From: Cymbidium sinense
Lineage: Eukaryota; Streptophyta; Magnoliopsida; Asparagales; Orchidaceae
Direction of reading: 5' to 3'
NCBI GenBank assembly: GCA_021442155.1
Contig: CM038222.1
Location: forward strand, 114,083,121-114,147,120
Length of the DNA: 64,000 nt
The position numbers and the translations under genes were made by a program. This document shows, in pieces, positions 60,150 through 64,000 of the stretch. The notes beneath the pieces were generated by a model, which made no database searches, was not told where the DNA came from, and saw nothing but the letters and a program-made list of their open reading frames with translations. Every line of letters begins with the position of its first letter. Position 1 is the first letter of the stretch.

Positions 60150-60950
60150 TGAGGCCTGGATAACTTCATTGTAATCTTTATCATTTATATGACTATTGTC
60201 CAACTCTAATAGCTCTATGAGTGTCTTGTCCAAGAGCATATCTAAATGGACCTTCTCTAAGGCCCTTGGTGAGTGCAGCTTGTGTGACTACAGGCTCAAA
60301 ATCCTTAACTTTTAACATTTCTCTTTGAAAGTGAGTAATAAACATTTTGAGGTAATTTCTTATTTAATCTCTTATATAAAAGAGTCTATTAACTCTTCAA
60401 GTGTTTCTAGGTAATAAAAAATTATGTTAGGAACCTTTTTTTTAAAAAACTACAAATGTGGTGATGACTCCCACTAGTAGACACAAGAATAATTTAAGGG
60501 ACAACTCCTTGAAAGTGGTGAAGAATAGTTAACACTTCTTGATATCATCTAGGTCTAGTGGATTCAAAATATGTTACATGGTTGGAAGGATCAGTGCAAC
60601 CTTCATAAGATTCCAATTATTGAATCTTGAATTTTGGCAATGGGCAAGCTTCTATAATCTTCCTAAAATAGGCATTAGTGGGAGTTGTATTCACTTGATC
60701 TCTTCTAATAACTTCTTCATCACTCACTTGGTAGGATTCATCATCAAGACTGAGAGTATTAGATAATTCTCTTCTCCACTGAGTTTGGCCACCAAAATAA
60801 ATGACCCTTCATTCTCCTTGGGATTTAGACTTTAATTCTTCACTCTTTCCACAACCACTTGAACTATGTGAGTGATCTTGTCCTTCATATGTTTTAGATC
60901 TTATTATGTGATGAATTATTGTGTATTCTACCCTATGGCTACCAAGTTGT
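60150..60950 (-). pseudogene. gag remnant, second Tat-like element
   Basis: The minus-strand reading from about 60,350 down to 60,185 contains FITHFQREMLKVKDFEPVV, then TQAALTKGLREGPFRYALGQ. This matches the gag core of plant gypsy elements (FNxExLxVxDxxxxVxxxALxxGLR). Upstream readings such as FFTTFKELSLKLF fit less clearly. Stops interrupt each frame. Confidence 0.7.
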
Positions 60951-61029
60951 TTAGTGATAATGGGTCTACTTTATAGGAGAACTAACTCCTTGTCCTCATC
61001 ATCTTCAACACTCACCACACCTAAAAGGA

Positions 61030-61687
61030 TGTTGAATCCTAATTTGTTAATAGAATAATGAAGGATCTTTCTTTATGAATGTAGAAAGTAGGAGTAGATT
61101 AAGTGGAACAAAATGAATAGAAAATAAAACATAAGTGTAGGAAAGAAAGAGAAATTTCATTATCTCTATGGATAAAATTACAAGTAATATGTTAATATAC
61201 AAGTCCCTCCCTCAGAATAGTAAAACACTAGAAAAGGATCCAAAAGTCCCTTGCCTCCTTGAGAATCTCCTTTTTCATAGGACTAAGAGGCGAATACATA
61301 AAGAAAGTATGTATAAAATAAATAAATATCAACTATGTCAGTTACATAAGAGACTCATTAATGACCTAGAGAGTGGGTGAGTGATATATATCGAGTGATG
61401 GACACCTAAGTATAATGCTCATACCATAAGGGGTAGTTGTCTGATATGAATACTTGGCTACATGGTTTCCCATATGCTAGGGAGTCTTTGTGTATGAGGC
61501 AAGTCATCATATGCAAGGTGAGTCATTTGACACTGGTCACTTGATAGGGGTGATCTCTGCTCACGTTTTCTTACTTAGGGTAAGACAGCTTGGGTGAGTG
61601 AATTACTTGTGTAAATTTAGCTCTGCTTGTTTGTTCTTTACCACTCTTGGGGACTTGCTTGGTCCATGTGCATTTAATTGGTATACA
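61030..61687 (-). repeat. 5' LTR of second Tat-like element
   Basis: Direct-repeat partner of 46,764-47,424. It begins TGTTGAATCC and ends GTATACA on the plus strand. Next to it at 61,010-61,029 the minus strand reads TCCTTTTAGGTGTGGTGAG, a possible decayed primer-binding site. Confidence 0.85.
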
Positions 61688-61692
61688 TGCAT

Positions 61693-64000
61693 TACCTAAT
61701 AATTTATATCTGACAAATTAATAGTCAAATTTAAGTTTTATATGCAAATAATTAAGGTAATTAAATGATGAAAAAACTCACTATCTAGTATATCAACATA
61801 TTAACATATTGAAATTCATAATATATTAAATTATAATTAGTGTACACTTATATAACTCAAGAAAATTTATTTTTTTAATTTATTTTTAAAATTTTTTTTG
61901 CTAAATAGAAGTTGTTTAATAGTTGTATCTCAGAATGGTGTGAGTTCATTAAATATTTATTTAAGTGTTGCATAATATATTATATAGAACTCTATGCAAT
62001 TTGGATAGATTTTTGGGACTACTACAAAGGCTGATTACATCTTCTAACATTTGTTATTTTTTCATAAGGTGGATGATAGCTTTCATTTTTTTAAAATGTG
62101 GATGATAATTATCATCCTTTCTTTAGATGGATAACTCTCAAGTTTATAATTATTTTCTCATTCCAAACCATGTTACTTGCTACTCTTCATGTTATGTGTG
62201 GTGTAGTAAATCTGCACATGTAAGAGTATGAGATCACATAAGTAATAAAGAATGAATAAGAGCATCATCCATCAAGGATTTAACACTGAGTGTTGAAATT
62301 GAGTTGGTTGGATAATATTTAAAAAAATTAATTAGATTAAAATAAACTAATATAAAATATACTTGAAGGACTAACTAGAAAAACTAATGAAAGTTAAGAG
62401 CAATATGATAAAATCAATATCATATGGCTATATTTTGAGGATTGAATTTTACTTGTGGTTATCTTATAGTTTTCAATCAAGAAAGGAGTTTGTATTATTT
62501 TATAAAAGTTTGATAAAAGGTGGTCATTACCTTTCTCTCAAAAGCCTAAGGATCTTATTTTCCTTGAAATTCAACCTTCTTAGAGATAGATTCAATGTAA
62601 AAAAAAAAGATGTTAATGTTCTTTAGATCATAGAGTGGACTATATGGGTTATTTGTACTTATCATTAATCTATAATCCAACAACCTTAGTAATTTGCTCA
62701 AGATGAGTATTTTTTCCAACTCTTAGTTTCAAACATTCCTTCTAAACTATTGATTAGACGTAAATCAACTAATTGACATTAAGGTGAAAAGTTAAATATA
62801 AAGTAATTATAAAACTAAACTCCAAAACTTATATTAAAATCAAAACCAACATAAATAACATGGCTACATCTAATTCCTACAAAATATTTAGTTCATCATT
62901 AAATATAACACTTCAAAACATGATCATTAATGTGATAATAGTGAAATCCCTAAGAAAAATAAGAAAATTGTTTGGGAGAAACTCTAGTCTTCATTATTTT
63001 CTTCACATTCTAACCCTTTTGATCACTTCAGCTATGGTTTCCTTGAAGAGAACATTAGAAAAAACTCTATAAACCTCAAAGAAGATAATAACCAAATACT
63101 TGCCTTTAGACCATTGAAAGGTCCCTTAATTCTTTTTTAAAAATCTGTTAAATTGGATCAAGTCATTTTCTCCAAATATGATAAGATTTAATGGTGAATT
63201 TAGATCAAATATGCTATTAATGTGTAGGCATCAAAGACTCTATGTGGCTAAGTTCTATAAAAAATACTATTACCTTGGTAGTTGAATTGGCTCTTGGGCA
63301 TTGGGATTAGCTTCTGGGTGCAATAATCTTATGGTTTGGCAGTAAATTCACTATTGGTGTTGCAACTAGTTAATTTACTCTTATGCCTAGCCATTGCCTT
63401 CTACGTGAGTGCTAGACTAGGTGTTAATTTTGATTACTAAAAATTTAATCAAAGTAATTCTTACCTACAAAATTTAAATTTTGAATCATTAAATAGTTAA
63501 AATTCTTAAAATAATTTTAAAATTAGAGTCAATTCAGCATTCCAACATAAGTAAAATACATGTATCTTTTATTATTATGATGTGTCCATATACAATAATT
63601 TTAACTTATCCCATGATTCCAAGTAATACTAGTCAAGGAAACCTCCACTATGCTCAACTTTAAGTTTGTATGTATTGTTTTAGTCAAACACTATAATATA
63701 ATTAAAATGCAAATAGATGATGCATTTGAGATTTTAAGGGAATGTTGGACTTAGTGAAACTATAGTAAAAACTAATGAAGGATGCTCACTTATAGATCAC
63801 TTATCATTAAAATTTGACTCATTTTAACCCTAACGTGTAGGCACTAGATGAAAGATTTTCCAAGGAGTGTAAGATAGATAGCATGATTCCTAAGATCTCA
63901 ACCTTGTCGCTTGGATGATAGCTACTAAAAATTGCCCTTGATTTTTATTAAACATATGACTTTTGGGGGAGAGTTGGTGCATATTTAAGCAAATTACATG
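61693..64000. other. AT-rich DNA with no recognised feature
   Basis: Short frames (for example 62,387-62,626 and 62,860-63,072) show no family match and have AT-driven composition. Nothing else could be supported. Confidence 0.5.

Larger units (their letters stand above)
46764..61687 (-). mobile_element. Second Tat-like Ty3/gypsy retrotransposon, with both LTRs and a nested LINE
   Basis: Two direct repeats of about 660 bp bound the unit. Between them, on the minus strand, the order is gag, protease (split), RT, RNase H, second RNase H, integrase and a long 3' untranslated region. Flanking pentamers are TGTAT (46,759-46,763) and TGCAT (61,688-61,692), a target duplication with one transition. 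LTR ends follow the form TGTAyACC...ACA. A 4.7-kb L1 LINE on the same strand interrupts the protease. Without it the element is about 10.2 kb. Every domain carries stops, so it is inactive. Confidence 0.85.

Noticed and set aside
62387..63072. Two open frames of 70-79 codons near the right edge
   Set aside because: AT-driven composition, Lys/Leu/Ile/Phe-rich, no motif, no conserved context.
1..64000. tRNA, rRNA and CRISPR-like arrays
   Set aside because: No cloverleaf with A and B boxes, no rRNA words, and the tandem arrays found are head-to-tail units without unique spacers.

Overview
This window looks like AT-rich, repeat-dominated nuclear DNA of a flowering plant, most likely a monocot. 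The evidence is one spliced PLATZ-type transcription factor gene, Tourist-like MITEs of the GGGGCTGTTTGG type, plant Ty3/gypsy retrotransposons (Tat/Ogre-like and Athila-like lineages), and plant RTE- and L1-type LINEs. I cannot fix the genus from sequence alone; a palm-like genome is only a guess. Nearly every mobile-element reading frame is broken by stops and frameshifts, so most of the window is old repeat debris.

Layout. 1-860: AT-rich DNA with a four-copy tandem array. About 860-11,880 (+): a decayed Tat/Ogre-like retrotransposon with gag, protease, reverse transcriptase, RNase H, the second (archaeal-type) RNase H, integrase, and a repeat-rich 3' untranslated region. 11,880-16,565 and 21,343-26,100: two 4.7-kb non-coding arms in inverted orientation, probably very long LTRs of the same lineage. 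Between them lies an internally deleted Athila-like element (gag and protease remain). 26,100-29,290: repetitive TTGGGTCAAAT-rich DNA with a 170-bp tandem array. 30,067-33,173 (+): a nearly full-length but dead RTE LINE with a perfect 17-bp target-site duplication.

34,100-41,020 is the gene island. It holds two Tourist-like MITEs (34,141 and 37,817), a transcript-like segment with no recognised product (about 35,160-36,060), and the PLATZ gene on the minus strand (coding exons 40,561-40,752, 40,259-40,474 and 39,777-40,076; 235 aa, both zinc-binding clusters intact). It is the only gene I regard as probably functional.

41,580-45,860 holds fragments: an L1 piece, a Tat RNase H piece on the minus strand, and an Athila-type LTR piece. 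46,764-61,687 is a second Tat-like element on the minus strand. It keeps both LTRs (about 660 bp) and an imperfect 5-bp target duplication (TGTAT/TGCAT). Its protease gene is split by a nested L1 LINE of about 4.7 kb on the same strand. The 3' part carries a nine-copy 36-bp tandem array and a long stretch I could not identify. 61,690-64,000 shows nothing recognisable.

No new molecular system could be demonstrated. The most informative structures are the nested Tat/L1 unit, the 4.7-kb inverted arm pair, the RTE insertion with its intact target duplication, and catalytic aspartates lost at matching CpG sites in two separate elements.
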